DNA of 64,000 nucleotides from Myoxocephalus aenaeus (GCA_038501785.1 JBAMJR010000161.1:1760501-1824500), one strand, 5' to 3'; shown: positions 1 through 10,327, counted from the first letter of the stretch. The notes: generated from the sequence alone by a model not told the origin. Numbers and translations: made by a program.

Positions 1-228
1 TGTATGAAGGTGAGGGCCGCCTAGAGGTCCCCAGGTACCAGCTATGGGGCACAGAGTGATGAATAATGTTTTGAGTTTACGAATAACTGCACACACACAG
101 GATTGTGAGAAAGAAACATTTAGTGCTGGACAGACTCTAGTGGCATGCAAAACAGGATATCATAGCCTAGCAACGAAGGCCAGCAGAGCAGAACGCTAGA
201 ATGAGCTGCGTCAAGATGACCTGGCAAT

Positions 229-340
229 AGGGTTGTCACAATACCAAAATTATGACTTCGATACGATACCTGCCATAAATATCACGATACTCGATACTTT
301 CAATACGATACAATACTGGTATATGTATCTATAATAGTAA
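229..340 (+). mobile_element. Left end of an outer hAT-like element
   Basis: The segment begins with gggttgtcacaatacc and continues with many overlapping cgatac/gatac words. This is typical of the left end of a widespread teleost hAT-type non-autonomous element. A compatible right end, with matching inverted words such as gtatcgatac and gtatcggtatac, lies at about 3536-3632. I infer that both belong to one element later split by the insertions at 492-1965 and 2661-3298. The outer target duplication cannot be found because the right terminus is broken. Confidence 0.55.
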
Positions 341-491
341 TAAATAAAATGTCTGTATGGTTCCCTTTTTTACCAGCTTGTTCCTGCCCAGCTTTTTGAA
401 CTCTTAAAAAATGACATTAATATTTGTATTAGCCTACAGCAAGATATTAATGAAAACTACATGGTGCCATCATATCATTGATTATACATGG

Positions 492-1965
492 CAGGGGTGG
501 CCAACCAGTCAGAGACTAAGAGCCACATTTTTTACTGTGTTACCGCAAAGAGTCACATCATACACATGGGCACACATGAACATCACCCCATCCCTTCCTC
601 ACACACACACAGACCTCTGCTCAGCCAGATTTACTGTAAATGTCACACACACCAACATGATAATGACAGAAATTGACTCCTACAGTACTAAGACCACAGG
701 CCAGTCCTTTTCAACAATGAACATTGTGTGCACTGTCTCACACACAAACTCTCAGTTCAACCAAGTCCACAAACAAAAATATAATAATTTACAATAGCGT
801 TTTTCTTTTACTATGCATGTTGCTTAGTGGGACTTCTGGCATTCCTTGCCTTGAACAATCCTCTTCAAATCTGGCTTGTATTCCGTTGTTACCACTCGAA
901 GCAATTCTTTCACATGAGCAGGCACATGTACAGATAGACCCCTAGTGGTGCTCAGGCACGTGCACAGATAGACCCCTAGTGGTGCTCAACCTGCCCTTTT
1001 GCCCACCTGCCCACCTGCCCTTTTGCCCTGGATGAGAAAAGTGCCCCTTCTGCTGGAACCCAATTGTTTTCTTCATTCATCAGTATTTAAGAATAAAAAT
1101 GACTCTCTCTGTCATCAATTCCCCCCAAATGTGTTTTGATATCTGACGGGGCATTTATTTGAGTCCTTGTGAGAATGTTGCCCCGACAGCCCCCTCCTCC
1201 TCCACGTAGTGCTCTGCTCATGCAGTGCTGAGCGCTAAACGGGTGCAGCTACTTCTGCTCTGACCCGCAGCATCAGACAAACAGGTAATGACTGTTTGTG
1301 CAATCCCCCGACGTTGTTTGGTGATAAATGAACCACAACATTAGCGCCGCTGAAAACATTACGTCGCAACTGGTACGAAGTTTCCTAAAAAATAAACTAA
1401 CTAAAAACTCACGAAATCCGTGATTTCAAAGCCTTGTCCAGCTGTTTATTGACGTTTGTCATGTTTAATGAAGAGAGAGAGGAAGAGCTATACAGGCAGG
1501 CATCTTCTTTGTGTTGTTGTGTAAATGCCGTTTAGACAATTTCGAAAGTATGTTGAATTTATGTTTATAAATGTCACGAGAATTCACAGCTAGAAAAAAA
1601 TTACAAAAATGCGATTAACTTGGCATTCATCCTCTGCATGGAAATCAGCACCCCAGCATGTGAAGTCACTGCTCTTCATCAAACGCTCTGCAAGAAGAAA
1701 GCCTGGACCACTCCACAGCTACAAGCTAATGATGGTGTAATTCACACAATAAGCATTGAGGTCTGAGGAGAAGTTTGCCGAAATATTTCAAGGTGCGTCA
1801 GAGAAGCTGTGACTAGCGGGGCTTTCAAACAGTCCATCTCCGCATTAAATGGGTCGACGTATTTGTTTCCAAAAAAAAAAAAAAACTTCGATATGAACGT
1901 AAGAGCCGCATGAAACCAGGCAAAGAGCCGCATGCGGCTCGGGAGCCGTGGGTTGGCCAGGCCTG
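492..1965. mobile_element. Non-autonomous hAT element with 8-bp target duplication
   Basis: The left end reads caggggtggccaacc and the right end, reverse-complemented, reads caggcctggccaacc, so there are 15-bp imperfect terminal inverted repeats. The eight bases atacatgg occur directly before (484-491) and directly after (1966-1973) the element, a perfect hAT-type target duplication. The body of 1474 bp has no long reading frame and no recognisable transposase, so the element depended on a helper. It contains a 34-bp tandem duplication, an A-run near 1870 and the agagccgcatgcggctc words common near ends of this fish family. It sits inside the outer element that starts at 229. Confidence 0.9.
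920..987. repeat. 34-bp tandem duplication
   Basis: Two adjacent 34-bp units, starting at 920 and 954, share the word agatagacccctagtggtg and differ at two positions (acatgtac versus acgtgcac). It lies inside the hAT element at 492-1965. No coding role is visible. Confidence 0.85.
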
Positions 1966-2660
1966 ATACATGGCTATGTAGGCCTATTGTCCATATCAGA
2001 CCAGATAACTACATAGTTATTTCCATAAGTATGAGCAATTATAGAGTTACATAATTTTACAGATGTGTGTTTGAGGTGAAAAAAAAACCTAAAGCTATGT
2101 GGGATGGGTACATTAAAGATGGACACATAATTAAAGGGTAATTTCTCCCCTTTATTGAAAAACAACAATGAAAAACATGCCACCACATACCTTTCACCAA
2201 TACAATGCAATTACACTATGGCGAACAATGAGACAGCCAGTCTCTCTATGCTGTCTGGCAGAATTGCGAATATTCACACTTGTTGCAACTATTGCATTTG
2301 TTTATGCACTTATTACAACTATTTACTATTTAGTGAGTTTGATATTTTCACTTCATATTTTATCTCAATTCATGGAAGTTATTTTTCCTTAACTAAAAAT
2401 AATTAGCTCAAGATCCACCCTCATGTCGCCAGTTTGCATCAATTGTGTTTCATTTGTTACACTTTTGTGTGCATTCTGACCTGATGATCATTATGCTCAT
2501 CATCAAACTAGGCTGAGGCTACTCGTGTTAGGCTGTATATGGGTGAGCTTGGGGGTTTTCATGTTTATAATCACATTACCTGTCGTTCGTTGAACTCTTT
2601 GAAAAGTGCGGGGTGTCTGCCTGAAAGGTGCTTTGCCATGTTCGACGTATTACTCCCTTA

Positions 2661-3298
2661 TGCCGTGTTCACACCAAAACAGTTGCGAAATATTCGCGCG
2701 TCCAGATTACATGTTAAGTCAATGCACAGCCGCGTTAGGTTGCGAAAAAGCGGATTTTTCGCCGGGCGGCGCGATACTGGCGAAATGGCGTTGCGAATAT
2801 TCGCAACTCCGCTTTTTCGCCTTTTCGCCGGCGATGAAATAATTCATCGCCAGCGAAAGATTCGCCCGACGCGGAGTTGCGAAAGCCAATCAGCGTTGAG
2901 AAGCTCCGCCCGGCATCACCGCCGTTCTGCCGTCACTGAATCAAACTGCGGGTCCGCTGAAGGAGCGCTGGAAGCGGCTTCATTCAGACACTCGTCCCGG
3001 AGGAGTCGGAGCTGTGTGCGACTACGGATAATATTATGAACCCAGACACGGGGGCGTTTGATGTTCCGACGTGTGTGGGACTTTCTCAACAAGTATAAAG
3101 CAGAACTAGTGGTTATTTCAATGGTCAATGGCGGAAATAGTAAATGTTTTCACTGACATGGAGATAAGCCCCGCCCCCTTTCCCCAGCGATGGTTGCGAA
3201 AAACGAATTAACCACTAGAGTGAGTTTTTTGCCGGGCGGCGCGATATAGGCGAAGTGGCGTTGCGAATATTCGCAACTGTTTTGGTGTGAACACGGCA
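2661..3298. mobile_element. PIF/Harbinger-type MITE with TTA target duplication
   Basis: Both ends carry nearly perfect inverted repeats of about 30 bp that begin tgccgtgttcacacc. TTA flanks the element on both sides (2658-2660 and 3299-3301), the target preference of the PIF/Harbinger superfamily. The 638-bp interior is GC-rich with several gcgaatattcgc palindromes. It includes a module (about 3015-3130) containing atgaacccagacac and gtttgatgttccgac that recurs twice further right. Overlapping short frames here are not genes. Confidence 0.85.
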
Positions 3299-3300
3299 TT

Positions 3301-3632
3301 AGTCTGTGTGGCTTTAAAACACGTGTTGCAGACGGGTCTCTGTGTTAGACGGTTGGCAAGAGCTCCTGCACTCGAGGCCATGTGTCCCCCGATCTCTCTC
3401 TCTGTGAGCGCTGCTGCTAAGTGTGAGCTGGCAGCCCCGCCTCCTGCAGCCCCTCCTCCTTGAGCTCCGTCCCTATGCAGTCAATGCATGCAGAGAGAGC
3501 ATGACAGAGAGTGAGCGGAGCAGTTTTAAGGAAGCGCGCTATTTTGAGGAAGTATCGATACAAAAAATATGCACAATCGTATCGTTTTTAATGTACGGGT
3601 ACCGCGGTACCTTTGTAGTATCGGTATACGGA
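3301..3632 (+). mobile_element. Right part of the outer hAT-like element
   Basis: From about 3540 the sequence runs through gaagtatcgatac, cgtatcg and ggtaccgcggtacc to gtatcggtatac, which complement the cgatac-rich left end at 229-340. The expected terminal bases after gtatcggtatac are missing, and the sequence passes directly into Harbinger-like DNA at about 3633, so the terminus was probably lost. Assignment to the same element as 229-340 is inferred from end structure only. Confidence 0.5.
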
Positions 3633-3639
3633 ATTTTGA

Positions 3640-4371
3640 AGCGTTTGAGGTAGCGCGAATAGCGCGTTTGACGCAGGGCGAACAGACCGTTGGACGCGTT
3701 GAAAATTTGCGCGAGTTGAAATTTGCGCGAGTTGAAATTTCTCAACTCTCAAAAAAAACGCGTGACTTAGTTGCGTCAGCCAATCAGCGTTGATAATCAG
3801 CATTGATAATCAGCATTGATAATCAGCGTTGAGAATCAGCGTTGAGAATCAGCGTTGAGAAGCTCCGCCCGTCACCACCGCCATCCTGCCGTTGCTGAAT
3901 CAAACTGCTGAAGTAGCGCGGATAATATTATGAACCCAGACACGATGGAGTTTGATGTTCCGACGTATGTGGAATTTACACAAGTAGAACCAAAACTAGT
4001 GGTTATTTCCATGGTGGATGGCGGAAACGGTAACGGTGTTTTTATGGAGATAAGTCACGGAGACCACAGTTCCTGGAGGAGTCGGTGAAATTCACCGAGC
4101 TGTGTGCATTTACGGATGGTGTTATGAACCCAAACACAACGGCGTTTGATGTTCCGACGTTTTTGGGACTTCCACAAATAGTGGTTATTTCTTCCATAGT
4201 CGATAGCGGAAAAGATAACTCTTTTTCACGGAGAGAAGCGACGGAGATAAGCCCCCTTTGCGATTATTCGTGCGTGTTTGGTGTGAACACCCTTTTATTG
4301 TCGCGCGAGTAAACTGACGCGGTAAACACGGCGCGAAAAATCGTACCGCGTTTGGTGTGAACGCAGCATAA
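3640..4371. mobile_element. Decayed Harbinger-like MITE sequence, two module copies
   Basis: This stretch carries two further degenerate copies of the module seen in the MITE at 2661-3298: one at about 3905-4060 and one at about 4090-4255. Both contain atgaacccaraca and gtttgatgttccgac. The right edge ends ggtgtgaacgcagca followed by taa, which resembles a Harbinger end plus target site; no matching left end is visible. It abuts the broken secreted-protein copy at 4388. Confidence 0.55.
3782..3859. repeat. 13-bp minisatellite, six units
   Basis: Six consecutive 13-bp units follow aatcagcRttgaK. The first three end in gat and the last three in gag. There are no spacers, so this is a tandem minisatellite and not a CRISPR array. 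It arose inside the MITE-derived sequence, where a single unit (aatcagcgttgag) is also present in the related element at 2661-3298. Confidence 0.85.
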
Positions 4372-4387
4372 ATCCCTGAGGGTGTAG

Positions 4388-4720
4388 GGATGACATTGGG
4401 ATTGGGCCAATGTCTTCCCATAGTTTCTCCCCTGCTCGTAGCTGCTGCTGGCATGACTGACTGTGCCTAGAGGATACTGGCCGGTCAAAAACATGAAGTC
4501 GTAGTAAGGGTAAAGGCCCCATCTTACACCGATGTTGGAGTCTAGCTGAGGTTGGCCTGTGGTAATCAAAAGTCAACTAAAGCATGTTTGACTTGAGTGG
4601 AAGAAACTAACTTTTTTTATTTTTTTGTTCCAGTAACCCTTAGACAAATTGGGCAGTCATGTTGCAGGACAATACTGAAGAAGCTGTCAAATGTAGTGGG
4701 TTATAAGAGTTGCCAGAGAT
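4388..4720 (-). pseudogene. Broken inverted copy of the secreted-protein family
   Basis: Read on the minus strand, 4701-4705 is a TATAA box followed by acatttgacagctt, as in the promoters at 5078 and 8793. An exon 1 equivalent starts with ATG at 4660 (encoding MTAQFV) and hits TAA at 4642-4640, where the intact copies have TCA. Bases 4570-4388 then match the exon 4 part encoding FYDFMFLTGQYP, here as YYDFMFLTGQYPLGTVSH, before similarity fades near EQGRNYG. Exons 2 and 3 are not visible, and the 3' side meets MITE DNA at 4371. This is a relic of a third copy facing away from copy 1. Confidence 0.75.
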
Positions 4721-5017
4721 AAAAACTGACTAAGTTGGTGCCAACTTGTTATAGGTTTTCTGTATCTAGACAATCCCCATTAGACTGATCATTTTTTTGA
4801 TTTTCTTGTGTTCTAAATAGAACATAATTTACTGTAATGTCAATCTTTAAATACATACATCAAACAACAAAGAGATTGGGGTCTGATGTGTCATGTTTCC
4901 TTATATCAGACTTTCAATACTTAAATGGATCATGTGCACACTTTGTTTCTGAGATGTCAATATTGACTTCTGTTTGTAATTGCTGAGGCTTGATCCATCT
5001 ACTGAGTCAATCACTAG

Positions 5018-5082
5018 CAGCTGTATGTCGTTAACTCGTTAAGCTCTGATTGGTCTGTTCTGATCTGAGGTTACTCTTATAA
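5018..5082 (+). promoter_or_regulatory. Promoter of secreted-protein copy 1
   Basis: An E-box CAGCTG lies at 5018-5023, an inverted CCAAT box (ATTGG) at 5049-5053 and a TATAA box at 5078-5082, about 40 bases before the ATG at 5123. The same three elements occur with similar spacing before copy 2, and the TATA region also precedes the relic at 4660. The 5' UTR must be very short. An E-box near a TATA box is compatible with oocyte-type promoters bound by FIGLA, but it is not specific. Confidence 0.6.
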
Positions 5083-5122
5083 CACTCCACATTTGACAGC
5101 TTTTCATGCATTGTCCTTCAAC

Positions 5123-6506
5123 ATGATGACTGCACGGTTTGTCTCAGGGTATGTAGCTGGGGTTCCTCAAATTGATTGTTTACTGTGAAGCACTTGACAT
5201 GGTCTTACATATATGTTAATGTTTTCAGGGCTTCCCTCTTTGCTCTGCTAATCATGGACATTTGCTGCTTTCCTTATAACAAAGGTAAAGAATCATCCAC
5301 TCTAGTGAAACATGTTTCAGTTTAATTCACTTTGGATTTAAATTGTGTGTTCTTCTTCTAGGCTCTAATCCTGGTGCTTATGGCAGCGGTTACCCAAACG
5401 CTGCTCCTGCTTTGGACTCGAACCAGGGAGCTCCTTCTGGCCAGTTTTCACCTGCCGCTTCTACAGGTGTCCCCACATCATCATACCAGGCTCAACCACA
5501 GCTGGGGCCCAGTGTCCCTCAGCCGACTGGTCCAAGAAGACCAGCACCATCTGTTGTCTCTAGGTCTTCTGGGCCGGTGTTCTCAGGAAACAGAGAACCT
5601 GTTGGGAGGAGAAACTCTGCCAGTGCTGCACAACCAGGAGCTGCTTTTCAAGCTGGCCCTCAAGGTGAATATATGATGCTTATTGTTCTGTGGCTCTACA
5701 ATTTCTTAACTTTGTTCAAGGTATACTTCCATAATTGCTAGCAAGTCTTTGCTTGACTCGTGTCTTGAACAAATGTGAGCTTCATACTGGGCTCTATTCC
5801 TGTTCTCAGACATGAACTGGGCTCCCCCCAGCAGCTATGGAGGTGAGGAAATGTCGTCTGGCACTCCAGTTGGCTCCAGTTTCCCTGGGCAAGTGGGTCC
5901 AATGTTCCCACCTGAACCAATGTACCAGGCGGGAGAGTTGTCCCATTTTGAGAGGAGCTTTGACCATGGTGACAACGAGAGGGAGACCGAAGAACAAGGC
6001 AGGCTTGTGCTGCCTCAACCGCCATTTTATGAGCAAGAGTATGCTGGCCAAAGCTTCACCAGCCAACCTCAGCCAGACGGTCTCATCGGTGAAAGCTGGG
6101 GCCTCGGCCCGTACCCTGGCCCTTACCCTTTCTACGACTTCATGTTCCTGACCGGCCAGTATCCTCCAGGCACAGTCAGTCACGCCAGCAACAGCTACGA
6201 GCAGGGGAGAGACTACTGGGAAGATGTTCACTACGTGAGAGACGGCCAACCCGGTCCTGAGCAGCAGATGGCGCCCGTCACTAACTTTGCAGCCCCCCAG
6301 AGCTTTAAGGATCCCAATCCTGTGATTGCTGGTTATGGACAGGCTGGCAGACCGGCTTCTTCCCGTGGAGGCTTCAGGCAGCCAGCTAACAGCCAAGCTG
6401 GTGGCCACAGTCAGGCCAAGGTATGTTGACACTGTATTTGCACAATGATGACTGTTGTGTAACTATTACTAATGTTTCTTATCTTGACTTTCAGGTTTCA
6501 TACTGA
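5123..6506 (+). CDS. Unrecognised secreted Pro/Gly/Ser-rich protein, copy 1
   Basis: Five exons join in frame: 5123-5148, 5229-5284, 5362-5664, 5810-6420 and 6495-6506, giving 335 residues. Exons 1 and 2 encode an N-terminal signal peptide (about residues 1-24, MMTARFVSGASLFALLIMDI). Exon 3 encodes a low-complexity Pro/Gly/Ser/Gln-rich stretch (about 28-128). Exon 4 encodes a more structured region with acidic DHGDNERETEEQ, then FYDFMFLTGQYPPGTVSH at about 236-253 and a Tyr/Asp-rich segment. There is no membrane anchor after the signal and only two cysteines, both near the signal peptide, so secretion is likely. I do not recognise the family. An egg-envelope or oocyte-secreted role is a guess from the short UTRs, promoter boxes and tandem duplication. 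The 9-base coding tail before the stop sits in its own exon. Confidence 0.8.
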
Positions 6507-6540
6507 GTGGATCCCTACAGTGTAAACTAATTATGAATTT

Positions 6541-6546
6541 AATAAA
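6541..6546 (+). terminator. Poly(A) signal of copy 1
   Basis: AATAAA lies 34 bases after the stop codon at 6504-6506, giving a very short 3' UTR. The same arrangement occurs in copy 2. Confidence 0.75.
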
Positions 6547-6549
6547 AAT

Positions 6550-7690
6550 GTTGTCCAATACCTTGTCTTCAATATGATTCTTACTGAGCCCTGTGAAGGT
6601 CAACATTTGTTTAAAATGGTGACTACGAGAGTTACTGTAACTATCAGTTTGGGATTTTCTCCAGATGCAATTCTTCTCCGCCAGGCCCCAAAGTACAACA
6701 TTCAGGCTTTAAGTGTTTGCAAACAACTTTTAACATGCTCGAAATTACGTTTCTATTTGGGAAATGCAACACTAACTATGAAATGTTGTCCTGACCTCTT
6801 TGGACTTTAAATGACACTGGAAGTTGCATTGGTAAAACGCTTCAGGTGACAAACTGAGTAATGTGCTTTTTCTTTTTTCTTTTTCTGAATGCCAAATTTT
6901 CTCTAGCTTTACGCAAAGAATATGATTTTCTCCTTTTGCAGAGCGAAATATTTTAAACTAAGTTATTATACAATATAGACTTGTGTAACTGTTGCAAATG
7001 TGTCTGTCTTAAGCTTTGCACTTTTATATTTTGAAGAGCTTATCTATTCTATGTCTTGACTCCCAACTCTACTTAAATCCACACTCAGACTTGGCTGTGT
7101 TAATTCATTAGTAAATTGCATCTAGCTTTTGACTGAATCACACCTCTGATACAAGTGCACCCAAATAGTTCACAGCACTTGTTCAATAGTCAATATTGCT
7201 AAATGTGTTTCTCTATACTACAAAACTGGTGGGCTTTTTGTCACTTTTGAATTATGTGGATATCAATATTCTACCAACTTCAAATTAAGTTGTTGGACTC
7301 ATTTCACAGAGCCAAGCTGCTGTAGTACCAAAGAGAAGCAGTCAGAAGTAATATAAATTTGGTGACAATGAGAGCGCTGTTTATCTTGTCCACTGCATCG
7401 TTTGGCGGCTGGCATCCATCTTATTGGTGCATTACCACCTTCTGCTCTATAGTGTGGACCAGCCAATAGACTTGTAATCTTTTCCATAAAAAATAAACCT
7501 ATAGCCTCTGACAAGCACCCTTGTACCATATCTCTGCATTTCCATATCCTGTGTTTTAAGAAGGCTACCCATTGCGTAATATTCAAATGCACTTGCCAAA
7601 TCAACTTTATCTTTTTCTTTCATTTTGACCTAACAAATACCAGTCTATATCAGGCCACACAAGTGTCCATGGAGACCCTGGTAAACTACT
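6550..7690. other. Intergenic spacer between the two secreted-protein copies
   Basis: AT-rich sequence with no splice-supported exon. The short open frames at 6574-6810 and 7299-7604 lack any recognisable domain. I see no gene here. Confidence 0.6.
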
Positions 7691-8140
7691 AATGGGCTTA
7701 TCCTCAGATCAAACACTTTTCTTATGCTATGTCATTGCTTACCCGACCAAAGTCATCCCTCTGACTCCTCCCATTCTCCTAGACCACCTGCAACATTCCT
7801 TTTGCAGGTTGAGAATCCTTGTTTCCCTGTAAATTATCCCAGTAGTTTGCCATCAGTTGCTTTCTCCTTAAATCCCGCGGCATTTCTCCCAATTCTACCG
7901 GCAGGGAGTGTTGGCGATGTTTTTAAATGCTCCACTACCCGTAAAGCCTGGAAGCGCCACCTAATCAATTGCTTCTTGTACTTTTCTGACTGCATGTTCC
8001 ATGTTCCTTCCTTATTTCCATAATGCCCCATCATCAGCAAACGGAGACCTACTTATACTGGTACCTTTGTGAATATGTCGTTCATCATAATGATGAAAAA
8101 TAGCGGACTAATCACACTACCTTCAGGCATACCATTATCA
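7690..8140 (-). mobile_element. Relic of a non-LTR retrotransposon reverse transcriptase
   Basis: On the minus strand about 8131-8060 translates to GMPEGSVISPLFFIIMMNDI, a form of the GxPQGSxxSPxLF motif of LINE reverse transcriptases. It is followed after a frame shift by a remnant of the FADD active-site block (near 8030). Further on, 7910-7820 gives LRRKQLMANYWDNLQGNK, a segment typical of the C-terminal part of fish LINE ORF2 proteins. Frameshifts, stops and an internal deletion make it inactive. I cannot name the clade with confidence. Confidence 0.65.
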
Positions 8141-8732
8141 ACTAGAAAATGCATTTACTGCTGAAAATGTGTTGGAATGCTGAAAGCTGAAATATTTGAA
8201 AAAAATAGCTGAAAATACAGAAAAGGGAGACTACTGGCTGAAAAGTGTTGATGCCCAAAAGCATTAAACTGAACTGCTGAAAATCCTTGTAGATGAAATG
8301 TATAACTGGAAAAGTTGGAAGCAAAACTGCATCATCTAATCCAAGAGATGCTTACAATCCAGGAAAAGATGGAAACTAAATAATTTTACTGTCACAGTAA
8401 TAGTAGTAAAAGTAGTAGTAGTAACAATAACTGGAGTGCTGCAGAGATGGTTGTCCTTCTGGAAGGTTTTCCTCTCTTCACAAAGCAACGAGTGACCATC
8501 GAGTGTGCCACATTAGGTTGCCATCATGACTTTTGCATATAATATCTCCCCTATCTTACTTGGAAGAGCTTTCTTGAGCACAAACAGGTTTATTTTCTTC
8601 ATGATCCCTTATACCTTTTCATTAAACCTTGGTATGATTGTACATTTATCAGGCATATGCACCCCGACTTTGAGACGTCAATATGTGTTTGTAATTGCTG
8701 AGGCTTGATCCATCTACTGAGTCAATCACCAG

Positions 8733-8797
8733 CAGCTGTCTGTTGTTAACTCGTTAAGCTCTAATTGGTCAGTTCTGATCTCAGGTTACTCTTATAA
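8733..8797 (+). promoter_or_regulatory. Promoter of secreted-protein copy 2
   Basis: E-box CAGCTG at 8733-8738, inverted CCAAT (ATTGG) at 8764-8768 and TATAA at 8793-8797 repeat the layout of the copy 1 promoter. Homology with the copy 1 upstream region begins at about 8670 (copy 1, about 4945) and runs into exon 1, so the promoter was duplicated together with the gene. Confidence 0.6.
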
Positions 8798-8837
8798 CCC
8801 TCCACATTTGACAGCTATTCATGCATTGTCTTTCAAC

Positions 8838-10292
8838 ATGATGACTGCACGGTTTGTCTCATGGTAAGTATAGTTGGGGGGTTCCTCAAGTTGACCGTTT
8901 ACTGGGGAACACTTGTTGATATTACATATATTTTTGTTCTTAATTGTTTTTAAATCTTGTTTTCTTCTCCATTATGGATTTATGGGAAGCACTTTGAATT
9001 GCCCTATTGTTGAAATATGCTATACAAGTAAACTTTCCTTGCCTTAATGTTTTCAGGGCTTCTCTCTTCGCTCTGCTGATTGTGGACATTTGCTGCTTTC
9101 CTTATAAGAAAGGTAAAGTATCTTCCACTCTAGTGGAACATGTTTCAGTTTAATTCACTTCTAAATTAAATTGGATTTTCTTGTTCTAGGCGCTAATCCT
9201 GGCACTTCCTATGGCAGCGGTTACTCAAATGCTGCTCCTGCTTTGGACTCGTACCAGGGAGCTCCTTCTGGCCAGTTTTCACCTGCCGCTTCTACAGGTG
9301 TCCCCACATCATCATACCAGGCTCAACCACAGCTGGGGCCCAGTGTCCCTCAGCCGACTGGTCCAAGAAGACCAGCACCATCTGTTGTCTCTAGGTCTTC
9401 TGGGCCGGTGTTCTCAGGAAACAGAGAACCTGTTGGGAGGAGAAACTCTGCCAGTGCTGCACAACCAGGAGCTGCTTTTCAAGCTGGCCCTCAAGGTGAA
9501 AATATGATGCTTATTGTTCTGTGGCTCTACAATTTCTTGCTTGACTCGTGTCTTGAACAAATGTGAGCTTCATACTGGGCTCGATTCCTGTTCTCAGACC
9601 TGAAGTGGGCTCCCCCCAGCAGCTCTGGAGGTGAGGAAATGTCGTCTGGCACTCCAGTTGGCTCCAGTTTCCCTGGGCAAGTGGGTCCAATGTTCCCACC
9701 TGAACCAATGTACCAGGCGGGCGAGTTGTCCCATTTCGAGAGGAGCTTTGACCATGGTGACAACGAGAGGGAGACCGAAGAACAAGGCAGGCTTGTGCTG
9801 CCTCAACCGCCATTTTATGAGCAAGAGTATGCTGGCCAAAGCTTCACCAGCCAACCTCAGCCAGACGGTCTCATCGGTGAAAGCTGGGGCCTCGGCCCGT
9901 ACCCTGGCCCTTACCCTTTCTACGACTTCATGTTCCTGACCGGCCAGTATCCTCCAGGCACAGTCAGTCACGCCAGCAACAGCTACGAGCAGGGGAGAGA
10001 CTACTGGGAAGATGTTCACTACGTGAGAGACGGCCAACCCGGTCCTGAGCAGCAGATGGCGCCCGTCACTAACTTTGCAGCCCCCCAGAGCTTTAATGAT
10101 CCCAATCCTGTGATTGCTGGTTATGGACAGGCTGGCAGACCGGCTTCTTCCCATGGAGGCTTCAGGCAGCCAGCTAACAGCCAAGCTGGTGGCTACAATC
10201 AGGCCAAGGTATACTGACACAATGTGTTTGCACAAATGATGACTAGCTCGTACTAATATGTATCTTATCTTGACTTTCAGGTTTTGTACTGA
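8838..10292 (+). CDS. Unrecognised secreted Pro/Gly/Ser-rich protein, copy 2
   Basis: Exons 8838-8863, 9057-9112, 9190-9495, 9598-10208 and 10281-10292 join in frame to give 336 residues. Exon 3 is one codon longer than in copy 1. The signal peptide differs slightly (SWASLFALLIVDI). From about 9243 through exon 3 the two genes look identical, and exon 4 shows only about nine differences in 611 bases. The first part of exon 3, introns 1 and 4 and the 3' end are clearly more diverged. Intron 1 is longer than in copy 1 because of a retroelement tail. The family is unrecognised, and the same caveats apply as for copy 1. Confidence 0.8.
8936..9046 (+). mobile_element. 3' tail of a non-LTR element inside intron 1 of copy 2
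   Basis: The stretch includes gggaagcactttgaattgcc and gctatacaagtaaactttcc followed by ttgcctt. This resembles the common 3' tail of fish L2/CR1-like elements (gcactttgaattgcc ... gctatataaataaa). Intron 1 of copy 1 is only 80 bases and lacks it, so the insertion came after the duplication. Confidence 0.6.
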
Positions 10293-10327
10293 GTGGATCC
10301 CTACAGTGAACAAATATTTATGAATTT

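Noticed and set aside
2539..3039. 166-codon frame
   Set aside because: It crosses the left end of a Harbinger MITE with TTA target duplication and has no protein features beyond arginine and serine richness.
3782..3859. Possible CRISPR-like array
   Set aside because: Units are 13 bp and directly adjacent with no spacers, in a vertebrate genome; it is a minisatellite.
5806..6432. 208-codon open frame on the minus strand, and its twin at 9594-10313
   Set aside because: It lies opposite exon 4 of the secreted-protein genes, which have signal peptide, splice sites and poly(A) signals on the plus strand. The minus frame is a composition shadow.
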